In this document: one piece after another, positions 8,704 through 19,240 of the stretch
Position numbering within the stretch: the stretch's first letter is position 1
How the letters are laid out: every line of letters starts with the position of its first letter
DNA from: Neobacillus sp. OS1-2
GTDB taxonomy: Bacteria > Bacillota > Bacilli > Bacillales > Cytobacillaceae
NCBI RefSeq assembly: GCF_030915505.1
Contig: NZ_CP133265.1
Coordinates: 1,798,001-1,862,000 of the forward strand
DNA: 64,000 nucleotides
Direction of reading: 5' to 3'
Made by a program: the position numbers and the translations under genes
Notes under the pieces: generated by a model
Databases searched by the model: none
Told to the model about the DNA's origin: nothing
What the model saw: the letters and a program-made list of their open reading frames with translations, nothing else

Positions 8704-9936
8704 GTGAAAAATGAACTTATTGAAAGATTTACTTCCTATGTAAAGGTGGACACGCAGTCGGATGAAAGCAGCGAGACCTGTCCGTCGACAGAAGGGCAGT
8801 GGACGCTGCTTCACATGCTGGAAAAGGAATTAAAACAAATTGGCATGGAAGAGGTAACCCTTGACGAAAATGGCTACTTGATGGCAACACTGCCGGCCTC
8901 CACAGAAAAGGACACACAAACTATAGGCTTCCTTGCTCATGTCGACACAGCCACCGACTTCACGGGCAAAAACGTCAATCCGCAAATCGTTGAAAACTAT
9001 GATGGCGGGGAAATCATCCTGAACGAGGCACTTAAGGTCATCATGACACCGAAGGACTTTCCAAGCCTGCCTGGCTACAAAGGGCACACCTTAATTACAA
9101 CGGACGGAACAACATTGCTGGGAGCGGACAACAAAGCAGGGGTCACTGAAATTATGACTGCAATGGCCTACCTCATTAACCATCCGGAAATCAAGCACGG
9201 TAAGGTTCGCGTTGCGTTCACACCGGATGAGGAGATTGGCAGAGGACCACATAAGTTCGACGTTGCGGCCTTCAATGCCCACCATGCTTACACGGTTGAC
9301 GGCGGTCCACTGGGGGAACTGGAATACGAAAGTTTTAACGCAGCAGCAGCCAAAATTACCATTAAAGGGAACAACATTCACCCTGGTTCAGCAAAAGACA
9401 AAATGGTCAATTCAATGAACATTGCCATGGAATTACATAGCCAGCTGCCAACACAAGAGGTACCGGAGCATACCGAGGGATACGAGGGCTTCTACCATCT
9501 GCTTTCCTTCAATGGCGACGTTGAACAAACGAATCTTTACTATATTATCCGTGACCATGACAAAAACAAATTCAATGACCGCAAGGCCAACCTCGAAGCC
9601 ATCGTAAATAACTTAAAAGAGAAGTATGGCCACGACAAGGTCCTGCTGGAATTAAATGACCAGTATTACAATATGGGAGAGAAAATTGAGCCGGTGAAGG
9701 AAATTGTCGACATCGCCCACCAAGCAATGGTAAACCTCGACATCACGCCAATCACCAAACCAATTCGTGGCGGTACTGACGGCTCGCAGCTGTCTTATAT
9801 GGGTCTGCCGACACCAAATATTTTTACCGGCGGCGAAAACTTCCATGGGAAATTTGAATTTATCTCCGTTGATAATATGATTAAAGCAACACACACAATC
9901 ATTGAAATCATCAAACTCACAGAACAAAAAGCGTAA
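8704..9936 (+). CDS. pepT: Peptidase T (tripeptide aminopeptidase)
   Basis: A 410-aa zinc exopeptidase of the M20 family that removes the N-terminal residue from tripeptides in the cytoplasm. Metal-site segments are visible: [35 protein letters not shown] and the closing [12 protein letters not shown]. The length matches PepT of other Bacillus. It starts with GTG, with GGGGAGGG about 8 nt upstream. Monocistronic, ending at a strong terminator shared with the convergent kinase-fold gene. Confidence 0.95.
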   Translation: MKNELIERFTSYVKVDTQSDESSETCPSTEGQWTLLHMLEKELKQIGMEEVTLDENGYLMATLPASTEKDTQTIGFLAHVDTATDFTGKNVNPQIVENYDGGEIILNEALKVIMTPKDFPSLPGYKGHTLITTDGTTLLGADNKAGVTEIMTAMAYLINHPEIKHGKVRVAFTPDEEIGRGPHKFDVAAFNAHHAYTVDGGPLGELEYESFNAAAAKITIKGNNIHPGSAKDKMVNSMNIAMELHSQLPTQEVPEHTEGYEGFYHLLSFNGDVEQTNLYYIIRDHDKNKFNDRKANLEAIVNNLKEKYGHDKVLLELNDQYYNMGEKIEPVKEIVDIAHQAMVNLDITPITKPIRGGTDGSQLSYMGLPTPNIFTGGENFHGKFEFISVDNMIKATHTIIEIIKLTEQKA

Positions 9937-9941
9937 CACAC

Positions 9942-9977
9942 AAAAAGCTAACCCCACCGCAAAGGGGTTAGCTTTTT
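9942..9977. terminator. Bidirectional terminator
   Basis: A perfect 14-bp stem, AAAAAGCTAACCCC / GGGGTTAGCTTTTT, that serves pepT on the plus strand and the phosphotransferase gene on the minus strand. Confidence 0.9.
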
Positions 9978-10918
9978 ACATTCCCATTCCACAAGGCCTC
10001 GGCACACTGGCGTAGGCTTGAAACCGTCTCCTCCAGCTGCGCATGCAATTGAACAGCAGACCATTTGCCGCCGTTCCCTTGTAAATCTTTTTGAATCAGC
10101 AGGATCATCCAAATTGAGAACACCGCCGCAAGCAAGTAATACTCCTTAAAGAACGCCTCGCGGTCCACCTCGAATTCAACCTGATCCAAATAGGCAGACA
10201 AAATCACTTCACGAAGGGGAGCCGTCATTTTTTTGGAATAAAGCGGATGCGACATATCAAGAAGATGGTACAAATCCCAGTAAGGCAAATTGATATGGGT
10301 ATGCTCCCAGTCCAAAATCATGATCCTACCCTTCACAACGGCAAAATTACCCGCATGTAAGTCGCCGTGGGACAGGACTCGTTTCTCTGAAAATATAACT
10401 CTATCAAGCAATGAATAAATATACTCTATACGGTCACTTTCAATACCTGGACCCAGCTGAAGAAATTCATCCTTCCGCCTCCGAATTTCCATAATGAGCT
10501 CCTGAAACTGTGGTTTCAAACCTGCACGCGGCATATCACCAACGTTCTCAAGCGGCAGGGAATGCCACCAGGCCACCCATTTCACCACACCTAAAGCAGT
10601 ATCCTCACGAAAATCGTGGACCAATGGGCCAAGATCCTCAAGAATCATCCAATTACGCTCAGGGGCATCGCTAATTGAATACGAAAGTATTTTTGGAAAA
10701 ATGGCTGGGAAATGAGTAAGAACATGCTCATGGATCCAGACTTCTTTGCCCAATTGACCATCATTCGTTAATGGTTTAAAAATATAACTTTCATTCGCTC
10801 GGAGATAGAAGCGTTCCACCATTCTCCCATTCATTCCCTTATAGATCGGCTCTTTATCCAGGATTAACTCCTCATTTAATGTGCCATCGAGGTTAACAAT
10901 TTTAGCAGGCAGCTCCAT
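9968..10918 (-). CDS. Aminoglycoside-phosphotransferase-fold kinase
   Basis: A 316-aa soluble protein of the APH/choline kinase fold. The catalytic loop HGDLHAGNF and the metal-binding segment ILDWEHTHINLPYWDLYH are both intact, so it is probably an active kinase. The N-lobe is more divergent (SYIFKPL carries the likely ATP-site lysine). Relatives phosphorylate antibiotics, sugars, choline or spore-coat components, and the sequence does not say which. Start: GGTGG about 6 nt before ATG. It stands alone between pepT and yerD. Confidence 0.8.
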   Translation of the reverse strand: MELPAKIVNLDGTLNEELILDKEPIYKGMNGRMVERFYLRANESYIFKPLTNDGQLGKEVWIHEHVLTHFPAIFPKILSYSISDAPERNWMILEDLGPLVHDFREDTALGVVKWVAWWHSLPLENVGDMPRAGLKPQFQELIMEIRRRKDEFLQLGPGIESDRIEYIYSLLDRVIFSEKRVLSHGDLHAGNFAVVKGRIMILDWEHTHINLPYWDLYHLLDMSHPLYSKKMTAPLREVILSAYLDQVEFEVDREAFFKEYYLLAAVFSIWMILLIQKDLQGNGGKWSAVQLHAQLEETVSSLRQCAEALWNGNVKS

Positions 10919-11010
10919 AGCCCACCACCTATTTTAGAGTAATAGTTTCATAACATTTTCATCATGACTATAATGTTTACTCACATTGATGGCAAGAAAT
11001 TCAACTTTTT

Positions 11011-12588
11011 TCAATCCCCTTCAGAATATTTAGGCAGCGGAAATAGTTCGGAGAGTCTCTGCACTTGGCCCGATTCCGTTTTAAAGACAATATGCTCGCG
11101 GGTGAATTTACGTGGTGTATCGATACCGCAAGCGGCCGCCAGGGCAAAAAGGCCTTGCCGGACATTGATAATATAGTTCATTGCCCGCCATTTTTTCTCC
11201 TCAGGCACCAGCGCCTCTTGATGTTTCGGGTCAGTCGTTGTCACTCCTGCTGGACACTTGCCGGTATGGCACTGCATCGCCATAATGCAGCCGCCGGCAA
11301 TCATAAAGCCGCGTGCCGAATTGACCGCATCGGCCCCAATAGCCAGTGCTATCGCAATTTTATCAGCAGAAATCAATTTCCCGGAAGCAAAGATCTTCAC
11401 ATGATCGCGAATCCCAAACTGATGGACTTTATCCACCACTGCGATTAAAGCAGAGTAAAGGGGAAGCCCCATGCTATCTGCCATCGATTTATACGTGGCC
11501 CCTGTACCACCTTCTCCGCCATCTACCGTAATAAAGTCAGGATAAATGTGCAACCGTTTCATGGCAGAAAAGAAAGCATCCAAATTTGTTCCATACCCGA
11601 CAACGATTTTCATCCCAACTGGTTTCCCGCCCGCATCCTGCAGCTTCTTGATAAACTGCAGTGCTTCCGTTTCATTATGTAAGAACGAAAACCGATTGGG
11701 CGAATTGATGGTCTGACCCGCCTTCACCTTCCGAATTTGGGCCACCTTTGCGGTTACCTTCGAACCCTCCAAATGACCGCCACGGATTTTGGCCCCTTGA
11801 CCAAATTTGAGCTCAAAAGCTTTGATTAGCGGCTGCTGGGCATGCTTTATAAATTCCTCCATTGAAAAATGGCCATCTACATCTCGATAGCCAAATAAAC
11901 CCGGTCCAATTTGGGCAACCACATCGGCACCGCTTGCTAAATGCTCCGGGGCAATGCCGCCTTCACCTGTATTAATCCAGGACCCGCCAGCCATCCTGCT
12001 GCCATAGCCGGTGGCAAGAATATAGTTTTCACCGACAGAACCATAGGATGTAGCTGAAGCACCAAATGGCCCGCGCAGTTTCCACGGATTCCCCCGCCTG
12101 GCACCCACGACAATCGCATCCTCTTCATGATATTGCCAACGGGTAATTTGCTCTTCCTCAAAGCTCTCACTGCGAGTGAACATGCCCTCATGTTCAATTT
12201 TGTATTTCATCGCATGCACTTTTTCTTGGTTATCGACACGCAATTCTTCATTCAACAGTGGAAACAAACCATTTGCGATATAGTACCCTTGCTTTTCAAA
12301 GTCCCGCTTTGAGCCAAAACTGATCAAATCCGTCCGATATTTTGCCGAAAAAATAATGCCCAAATAGTCGGCACGAGAAAAGGGCCCTGTTCCGTTATCA
12401 CTGTCAAACCAATACTGCCTAAGTTTTGGCCCCATCATTTCCAACACATAGCGGATCCAGCCTAAATAAGGATAGGCCCGAATAATCGAATGCTGCGGCT
12501 TGTTTGCTAAATTACGAAGCCACAAAAAGAAACAAAGCGGGCCGATAATAAAAACAATTAGCAAAAAGACAAATATTGATACTACCAC
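11011..12588 (-). CDS. yerD: FMN-binding glutamate synthase-like protein YerD
   Basis: A 525-aa protein with one N-terminal transmembrane helix (residues 4-24) and a glutamate-synthase central/FMN barrel. Seen: TVDGGEGGTGATYKSM, FASGKLISADKIAIALAIGA and GKCPAGVTTTDPKHQ, the cysteine-containing end of the FMN barrel. It lacks the amidotransferase domain of GltA, so it cannot use glutamine by itself in the usual way. Length and N-terminus match B. subtilis YerD, whose reaction is not established. It starts with GTG behind GAGGGGGA. Its position beside gltC and gdhA suggests a role in glutamate metabolism. Confidence 0.9.
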   Translation of the reverse strand: MVVSIFVFLLIVFIIGPLCFFLWLRNLANKPQHSIIRAYPYLGWIRYVLEMMGPKLRQYWFDSDNGTGPFSRADYLGIIFSAKYRTDLISFGSKRDFEKQGYYIANGLFPLLNEELRVDNQEKVHAMKYKIEHEGMFTRSESFEEEQITRWQYHEEDAIVVGARRGNPWKLRGPFGASATSYGSVGENYILATGYGSRMAGGSWINTGEGGIAPEHLASGADVVAQIGPGLFGYRDVDGHFSMEEFIKHAQQPLIKAFELKFGQGAKIRGGHLEGSKVTAKVAQIRKVKAGQTINSPNRFSFLHNETEALQFIKKLQDAGGKPVGMKIVVGYGTNLDAFFSAMKRLHIYPDFITVDGGEGGTGATYKSMADSMGLPLYSALIAVVDKVHQFGIRDHVKIFASGKLISADKIAIALAIGADAVNSARGFMIAGGCIMAMQCHTGKCPAGVTTTDPKHQEALVPEEKKWRAMNYIINVRQGLFALAAACGIDTPRKFTREHIVFKTESGQVQRLSELFPLPKYSEGD

Positions 12589-12671
12589 TGCAAAATCCCC
12601 CTCAAGTACGACCTTTTTTTCAAAGTCCCTATTTCATACTTATGTAAGGTGGTACTGTTTCATGAGGGCGG

Positions 12672-13577
12672 CTAATTTTGATAACGGTCAAGGATACTGA
12701 AGAACTCTCCGAGGAACTCATAAAAAAGCTTCTCCGTTGGCAACAGCTCCCGTTCACTTGGGATAATGACACCGACTGTTCTTGAAACATTCGGTTCCGT
12801 AATCGGAATTTTGACCGTTGACCGCGGGAGGCTGTCAATTAGAGTGATTTCCGGAATAAGTGTCACACCAAGACCTGCTGAAACCAAGCCTTTAATGGCA
12901 TCAATATCCTCCCCTTCAAATGACACCTGCGGTTCAAAGCCAAGCTGGACACAGGCATTGACAATGATTTCATGCAAAATAAAACCCTTTGGAAAAAGAA
13001 CAAAGGAATCGTCCCGTAATTCGTTTAGTGTTAGTAATCGCTTCGTGGCAAGGGGATGGGACTGCGGCAGTAGGGCAACAATATTTTCAGTAAACAACGT
13101 TTTCCCTTTAATTTTCTTCTCCTTTTTAGGCACGGGCCCAATAAGAGCGAGATTAAATTCCCCTTTTATCACTCCATCAATTAAATGTGTATAGGAACCT
13201 TGATTAAGCTGGAATTTTACATGCGGATAGCGCTCGCGAAAGGCGGAAATGGCCGTTGGCAGGGTGTAAGCGGCTAGGCTGCTGGGAAAACCAATTCGAA
13301 TCGTCCCCTTCTCTGGATCTAAATATTCTTCGACCTCCCGCTTGGCATTGTCAATTAGCTTCATTGCCTGTTGCATCTGTTCCAAAAACATGGTGCCAAT
13401 TGGGGTCAGTTTAACATTCCGCCCTTCACGGATAAACAAATTTACCCCTAACTCTGCTTCTAAATTAACCAACTGCCTGCTAACCGCCGATTGAGCGACA
13501 TGGAGAGCATGGGCGGCCTCTGTCACATGCTCTCTTTTCGCAACCTCAATAAAATAGTGAATCTGTCGTAACTCCAT
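12672..13577 (-). CDS. gltC: LysR-family regulator GltC
   Basis: A 301-aa LysR regulator. The N-terminal winged helix (MELRQIHYFIEVAKREHVTE, then HVAQSAVSRQL) and the effector domain closely follow B. subtilis GltC, including YLDPEKGTIRIGFPSSLA and GEDIDAIKGLVSAGLGVTL. In B. subtilis GltC activates gltAB and is opposed by glutamate dehydrogenase activity. Here it is divergent from gdhA, not gltAB. The 175-bp shared intergenic region holds an ATATCGATAT palindrome at 13632-13641 that could be part of its binding site (inference). Confidence 0.9.
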   Translation of the reverse strand: MELRQIHYFIEVAKREHVTEAAHALHVAQSAVSRQLVNLEAELGVNLFIREGRNVKLTPIGTMFLEQMQQAMKLIDNAKREVEEYLDPEKGTIRIGFPSSLAAYTLPTAISAFRERYPHVKFQLNQGSYTHLIDGVIKGEFNLALIGPVPKKEKKIKGKTLFTENIVALLPQSHPLATKRLLTLNELRDDSFVLFPKGFILHEIIVNACVQLGFEPQVSFEGEDIDAIKGLVSAGLGVTLIPEITLIDSLPRSTVKIPITEPNVSRTVGVIIPSERELLPTEKLFYEFLGEFFSILDRYQN

Positions 13578-13704
13578 TTCATTCCACCACCTTTTTTAAA
13601 GGTAATTTCTTATGCTTTTCCAACCAATCTAATATCGATATGATTCTTATCTATTCTTTATATTGCTTAGATGATTTATCAATTATAAAATAAAACGATA
13701 CTAA

Positions 13705-15135
<1,431 letters not shown>

Positions 15136-15162
15136 AAATCTCCTATTAAGGAGATTTTTTTT
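15136..15162 (+). terminator. gdhA terminator
   Basis: A 9-bp stem (AAATCTCCT / AGGAGATTT) followed by eight T, starting immediately after the gdhA stop. Confidence 0.9.
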
Positions 15163-15229
15163 GCCTGCATGTTTTTATGGTTAACAGGTTACATTAACAT
15201 TGGTTCAATTTTCTAGGAGGTTTTGCGAC

Positions 15230-15355
15230 ATGGATAACAAAGACACCCATGAATTTGTTGAGAAGCTACATGAAAACCAGGAAAAGGACAAGAAAAATCG
15301 GGAACACCAAGGAGACAATCATCCTGGTAAAAAGTTGCCGAATCATAAACATTAA
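15230..15355 (+). CDS. Small DUF4023-like protein (41 aa)
   Basis: A short gene: ATG at 15230 behind CTAGGAGG, stop at 15353-15355. The product is 41 aa and very hydrophilic, beginning MDNKDTHEFVEKLHENQ and ending GKKLPNHKH. The THEFVEKLH start and the HPGKKLPN end match my memory of the DUF4023 family of small Bacillus proteins of unknown function. It has its own strong terminator directly after, so it is a genuine transcription unit. No membrane segment or cysteine is present. Confidence 0.75.
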   Translation: MDNKDTHEFVEKLHENQEKDKKNREHQGDNHPGKKLPNHKH

Positions 15356-15362
15356 TAACGAA

Positions 15363-15398
15363 ACAAGGCCCCGAGCAAAAATGCTTGGGGCTTTGTTA
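15363..15398. terminator. Terminator after the small DUF4023-like gene
   Basis: A 14-bp stem, ACAAGGCCCCGAGC / GCTTGGGGCTTTGT, placed between the 41-aa gene (plus) and the convergent candidate parR (minus). It probably serves both. Confidence 0.85.
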
Positions 15399-15400
15399 CA

Positions 15401-15997
15401 TCACTTATTCATATTTGCCAAAAAATCTCCCAGCAAATCGTCTAAATCTTCTTCGATCTCTTCTTTCTCGTCTAGTAACGGTTTCGCACTGTCCCAATCA
15501 AATGAGGATAAATCATCATCCACATCGGAAGGGGAGGGGCCTTCCTCACTAGCAGCAGCCGTTTCGCTATGACTAGACTCTACATCCATGTACCGTAATG
15601 GTTCCTCGGGAAATACTTCTTCTTGAAGATACAAAGCCTCTTCAATATCTACCGATTTACTGTTCAAGGAAGCCAATAAAGAGGTAGACCGAACAGGATC
15701 AGATATCAATTGATAGACAATACTTCCCAACAACGCCTCAGAGTGCTCATGCTTCAACCAATCCCGCTGTGCTTTCGTTAAATTCCTTGGAAGTGGAATG
15801 GTGACCGTTTCCTTTTCTCTAGAAAAGGAATGATTCACTCCATCCATGACAAACTCTGCGAGTTTGCTTGAAAAATTCCTTCGCTCTGTTTCTTTTACTT
15901 TTTGCAGCTGTTTTAAAGTATGGTCAGGTGTATCGGAAGGAACGCGGAACGATAGCGCTTGACCCCGCTTAATTTCATTGGCATTGGGCTTTTTCAT
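15401..15997 (-). CDS. Candidate ParR-like adaptor of the actin partition cassette
   Basis: A 198-aa protein with no family I recognise directly. The N-terminus looks like a ribbon-helix-helix fold: a strand ALSFRVP, a helix around DHTLKQLQKVKETE and a second helix SSKLAEFVMDGV. A middle helical part follows (KAQRDWLKHEHSEALLGSIV), and the last 60 residues are strongly acidic. This is the general plan of ParR proteins, which bind the centromere with an RHH domain and the actin filament with a C-terminal tail. It starts 13 nt after the ParM-like gene, in the same operon. The ParR role is inference from fold, order and the adjacent repeats. Confidence 0.6.
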   Translation of the reverse strand: MKKPNANEIKRGQALSFRVPSDTPDHTLKQLQKVKETERRNFSSKLAEFVMDGVNHSFSREKETVTIPLPRNLTKAQRDWLKHEHSEALLGSIVYQLISDPVRSTSLLASLNSKSVDIEEALYLQEEVFPEEPLRYMDVESSHSETAAASEEGPSPSDVDDDLSSFDWDSAKPLLDEKEEIEEDLDDLLGDFLANMNK

Positions 15998-16010
15998 AGT
16001 GTCACCTTAC

Positions 16011-17168
16011 TTAATTCTTTACCGGAACAGCTTTTTGTTTCTCCACTTTTCTGGCATAATCTGTGATCAATTTATAATATGCATTGGCCATCATCCAAAT
16101 ACTTTCCTTATCATCCTCAAAAAATTCGATATTATAGCCATCTAAGTTGTTATTTAATGTTTTCAGATAATCCTTCAAGACGTGCGCTCCGCCGCCGACA
16201 AAGTAGCAGATTTCTGTTTGCGAATTCTTCTGCCATACATTTCGCAACAACCTATATTGCTTTTTCGCTAATTCGAGCAGAATCCGGTCGGTAATATCGT
16301 GCACGCTTGTCCGGCTTCCCTTCACCATTATATGGTTGCGGTCATTTTTTCGTGTAATAATTTCAACGACATCACGGCGGCTATCCAACTCAATACCGTG
16401 CTTTGTTCTAATTTCTTCACGAATGGCCTCTAGCGATTCAGAAACCCCGAGGTTAAACCCTTGTGCTTTATCATCATCAACATTGCGATTTTTAATGACC
16501 GCGATATCCGTTGATAGTCCGCCGATATCTTGAATTAATATACGCTTATCGATTAAATCCTTATTGATGATTTTCAGATTGTTGTCCATTACAAGGTTAA
16601 TGTAGGCGGCAAAGCCTTCCGGATACACCTTTACTTCATTAAATTTGATATTTACCTTTAATCCCTGGTATTTAGGCGTTACTAGGAATTCAACCTGATG
16701 AACGGATCCGACTAATTTGGATCTGTACCCGGCATCCTTCCCTTCCTTCACTTCTCGAAGAGGGAGGCCTGTACCCAATGTGTAGGTAGCATCAATCACA
16801 TTCTTTGCCCGTGGGAAACTCTCTTGTCGGACGGCATCCAGGGCTAATGTTGTAAAAAGCATAATTAATGTTTGGTCTTCTTCAGATTTGCTGCTGCCGG
16901 GATCTAATTCGGTGGCATTATTGCTTTTCGTTGCTAAATTGCCGACACGATAAATCATATTATTTTCTTTCAAAGCAGGGGAGTGGACTCTCACATGAAT
17001 TCCGTCTAAAGGATTCTTGTCATCCAGTTCCTCAATCCCAATAACAGGGCGGTCCTCTGTGTCCCGTGCAACAATGTTTGGAATATTTAATTCATATTCT
17101 AATTCTCCGAAAATGGCTTTAATAGAATCATTTCCTACATCAACAGCGGCAACTCTCGATTTAGTCAT
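16011..17168 (-). CDS. parM: ParM/StbA-family actin-like ATPase
   Basis: A 385-aa actin-fold ATPase. Phosphate-1 loop (AAVDVGNDSIKAIFGE), phosphate-2 loop (QDIGGLSTDIAVI) and the adenosine loop (CYFVGGGAHVLKDYL) are all visible. ParM proteins polymerise on ATP and push plasmid copies apart. The start is taken at ATG 17168, 10 nt after AAAGG; a GTG two codons earlier is possible. Upstream lies an array of GTATAC-type repeats, downstream the candidate ParR, so a complete parCMR layout is present. The neighbours are chromosomal housekeeping genes and no replication gene is near. Confidence 0.85.
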   Translation of the reverse strand: MTKSRVAAVDVGNDSIKAIFGELEYELNIPNIVARDTEDRPVIGIEELDDKNPLDGIHVRVHSPALKENNMIYRVGNLATKSNNATELDPGSSKSEEDQTLIMLFTTLALDAVRQESFPRAKNVIDATYTLGTGLPLREVKEGKDAGYRSKLVGSVHQVEFLVTPKYQGLKVNIKFNEVKVYPEGFAAYINLVMDNNLKIINKDLIDKRILIQDIGGLSTDIAVIKNRNVDDDKAQGFNLGVSESLEAIREEIRTKHGIELDSRRDVVEIITRKNDRNHIMVKGSRTSVHDITDRILLELAKKQYRLLRNVWQKNSQTEICYFVGGGAHVLKDYLKTLNNNLDGYNIEFFEDDKESIWMMANAYYKLITDYARKVEKQKAVPVKN

Positions 17169-17304
17169 AAACACCGTTCCTTTCCATTTACTAGATTTAT
17201 TTTTTAAAATTGATATGTATCTTTGATTTGGTTCTCTTTAAGACTAAAGGAGATTAGTTGATTGTTCAATAGTTTCGACAAAAACGATATGAAAGTGTAA
17301 AACA

Positions 17305-17481
17305 GTAAACAATTCGTAAACATCGATGTCTATGTTTACATTTATGTATACAATAACAACAAAGTTGTATACATCCCGGCACTAAAGCATGTATACAACT
17401 TTGTGTACATGTAAACATCAATGTATACAAAATGTCTACATGTATACAAGATTGTATACATGTCTACAATCTTGTATACAT
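17305..17481. repeat. Iterated GTATAC-type repeats, candidate parC centromere
   Basis: Fourteen GTNNAC hexamers lie within 175 bp, seven of them exact GTATAC (17346, 17367, 17391, 17423, 17442, 17454, 17474); the others are GTAAAC, GTTTAC, GTCTAC or GTGTAC. From 17403 on, the spacing alternates about 8 and 12 bp, a 20-bp (two-turn) period. A 17-bp perfect inverted repeat, ATGTATACAAGATTGTA at 17440-17456 and its complement at 17465-17481, closes the array. It sits just upstream of the ParM-like gene, where parC and its autoregulated promoter are found in type II partition systems. Function is inferred. Confidence 0.7.
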
Positions 17482-17561
17482 TAAAGGAGTTTGTGGCTGC
17501 CAATACTGCTTATCTATCAATCTATCAATAAAACATAAATACCTATTTTTAGATAGTTATG

Positions 17562-17599
17562 AAAAAGCCAGCCTATATCTAACTAAAGGCTGGCTTTTT
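17562..17599 (-). terminator. Terminator of the L,D-transpeptidase gene
   Basis: A 13-bp perfect stem, AAAAAGCCAGCCT / AGGCTGGCTTTTT, just after the stop codon at 17612 on the minus strand. It separates this gene from the repeat array. Confidence 0.9.
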
Positions 17600-17611
17600 G
17601 TATGAAAGATT

Positions 17612-19006
17612 TTAATGACTTCCTATCAATGAACTCTTAGCCATTTCTTTATTTATATAAAGATAGTACCAATTATTTTCGTATTTAATCCAGCTTGTAA
17701 CAAGGGCACCCGAGTTGTTTTGGAAGTATTTTTCAAAAGAATCATCTACCCAATCTGGTTTGTTATCATTCGGAAAATGTACGGCTGCCAAAGGGGGATC
17801 CATGAAACCACTCGCATTTAGATAGAACCATTTACCCTGATCGTTAATCCAGCCTGTGTTCATCACCCCTGTCTGGTCAAAATAATACCACTTGCCGCTG
17901 TCTTCAACCCAATTGGTTTTCATTGCCCCCGTGGTATCGAAATAATACCTCTGGCCCGTAACCTCTAACCAGCCAATATTCATGGCTCCAGTCTCATCAA
18001 AGAAGTACCGCTTTCCACCATCATCGAGCCAACCTGTTTTCAAAACGCCAGCTGAATCCAGATAATACTTGTTTCCACCCTCGTCCAGCCAACCACTTTT
18101 CATCACTCCATTAGCATCAAAGAAATACTTGTTCTCTCCATCCTCCAACCAGCCTGTGTTCATCGCCCCATCAGAATTGAAAAAATATTTGTTTCCACCC
18201 TCTTCGAACCAGCCTGTGTTCATGGCACCCCCGGCATCAAAATAATACTTTTTCCCACCTGCTGTTACCCATCCCGTTGTCATCACACCTTTGTTATTAA
18301 GGTAATACTTTTTCCCCTCAATGGACAGCCAACCTGTCTTCATTACACCGGACCCATCAAAGAAATATTTTTTTCCACTTATAGTTTGCCAGCCTTTCTT
18401 CACGGCTCCATTCTCGTAATAGTACTTTTTGTTGCCATTTTGGACCCAGCCGTTTTGCACAGTTATGATACCGTTTGTACTTCCGGCACTTGCAGGTACT
18501 GTAACTATATATCCACTAGCCTGGGCGATCGCATCAAAGCTTTTGTCAGAGCGGGTAATGACGACCTTTGTGTAAACCTGTACCTGATCGAAAAGCCAAT
18601 GTATTTCTTGATTATGCATTCTCACACAACCAGCACTAACATATCCGCCAATCGAACCTTCATTACTATTGCCATGAATCCCGTACGTAGTACCATAAGT
18701 CCCTCTTGCCTCAAGTCCCATCCAGCGGTCGCCAAGGGGATTACGGGGGTCTCCGCCGGGAATATTCTTCGTATAATAAGGCCGATTCTTTATCTTATTC
18801 ACAATTTTAAATGTCCCTTCCGGGGTAAATGAGGCTTGCCTTCCGGTCGCTACTCTAAATGTTTTAACCAAGGTCCCTCCATCATAAAAAGCTAGGGTAT
18901 TCGTTTTTTTGTTAATAATAATCAATTGGCTGCCGCTTGCATCGGTCTGGCTTGAAAAGAAAAAGAAACTCATGAATACGATAATAACAGCGGTTACTTT
19001 TTTCAT
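17612..19006 (-). CDS. L,D-transpeptidase (YkuD) with C-terminal choline-binding-type repeats
   Basis: A 464-aa secreted protein. The signal peptide follows the ATG at 19006, chosen because GGAGAG is 6 nt upstream; an earlier in-frame ATG has no room for a ribosome site. The YkuD catalytic domain (about residues 28-165) has the full motif: HGNSNEGSIGGYVSAGCVRM with the nucleophilic Cys. About eleven repeats of 20 aa follow, pattern GW..xGGxKYYFDxxGxMxT, as in CW_binding_1/choline-binding modules, then a degenerate end. The enzyme would make 3-3 peptidoglycan cross-links or anchor proteins, while the repeats hold it to the wall. Substrate of the repeats unknown. Confidence 0.9.
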   Translation of the reverse strand: MKKVTAVIIVFMSFFFFSSQTDASGSQLIIINKKTNTLAFYDGGTLVKTFRVATGRQASFTPEGTFKIVNKIKNRPYYTKNIPGGDPRNPLGDRWMGLEARGTYGTTYGIHGNSNEGSIGGYVSAGCVRMHNQEIHWLFDQVQVYTKVVITRSDKSFDAIAQASGYIVTVPASAGSTNGIITVQNGWVQNGNKKYYYENGAVKKGWQTISGKKYFFDGSGVMKTGWLSIEGKKYYLNNKGVMTTGWVTAGGKKYYFDAGGAMNTGWFEEGGNKYFFNSDGAMNTGWLEDGENKYFFDANGVMKSGWLDEGGNKYYLDSAGVLKTGWLDDGGKRYFFDETGAMNIGWLEVTGQRYYFDTTGAMKTNWVEDSGKWYYFDQTGVMNTGWINDQGKWFYLNASGFMDPPLAAVHFPNDNKPDWVDDSFEKYFQNNSGALVTSWIKYENNWYYLYINKEMAKSSLIGSH

Positions 19007-19158
19007 CGCCATCTCTCCAATTATGGTATTACACCTAAAGTAACATTTTACTCCAGAAAATTCAGTCATATTCGGGCGAGATTATTGTGATATTTTGGAA
19101 TCCCTTAAAACAATGTAAGTTTAAGGTCCTTAGTTTTCGACATGAGGGTAGTAGAAAG

Positions 19159-19171
19159 GGTGTCAGGCACC
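19159..19171. repeat. Short palindrome GGTGTCAGGCACC
   Basis: A 13-bp imperfect palindrome in the intergenic region before the pseudouridine synthase. A near-identical copy (GGTGACAGGCACC) lies at 20090-20102. Probably members of one dispersed intergenic repeat family. Confidence 0.5.
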
Positions 19172-19240
19172 ACCACTTGATATTCAGGAGGCGGTTGCGT
19201 TATTCTTAATCATACGATTATGCACTTTAAGGTTGTGGTT

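Noticed and set aside
17305-17481. The GTATAC array as a plasmid replication origin (iterons)
   Set aside because: No replication initiator, AT-rich melting region or DnaA boxes are seen, and the array sits directly upstream of a ParM-like gene, which fits a centromere better.
19220-19240. Upstream ATG of the pseudouridine synthase
   Set aside because: It adds residues (MHFKVVV) not typical of the family; the ATG at 19241 gives the usual (M)IRINKFIS start.
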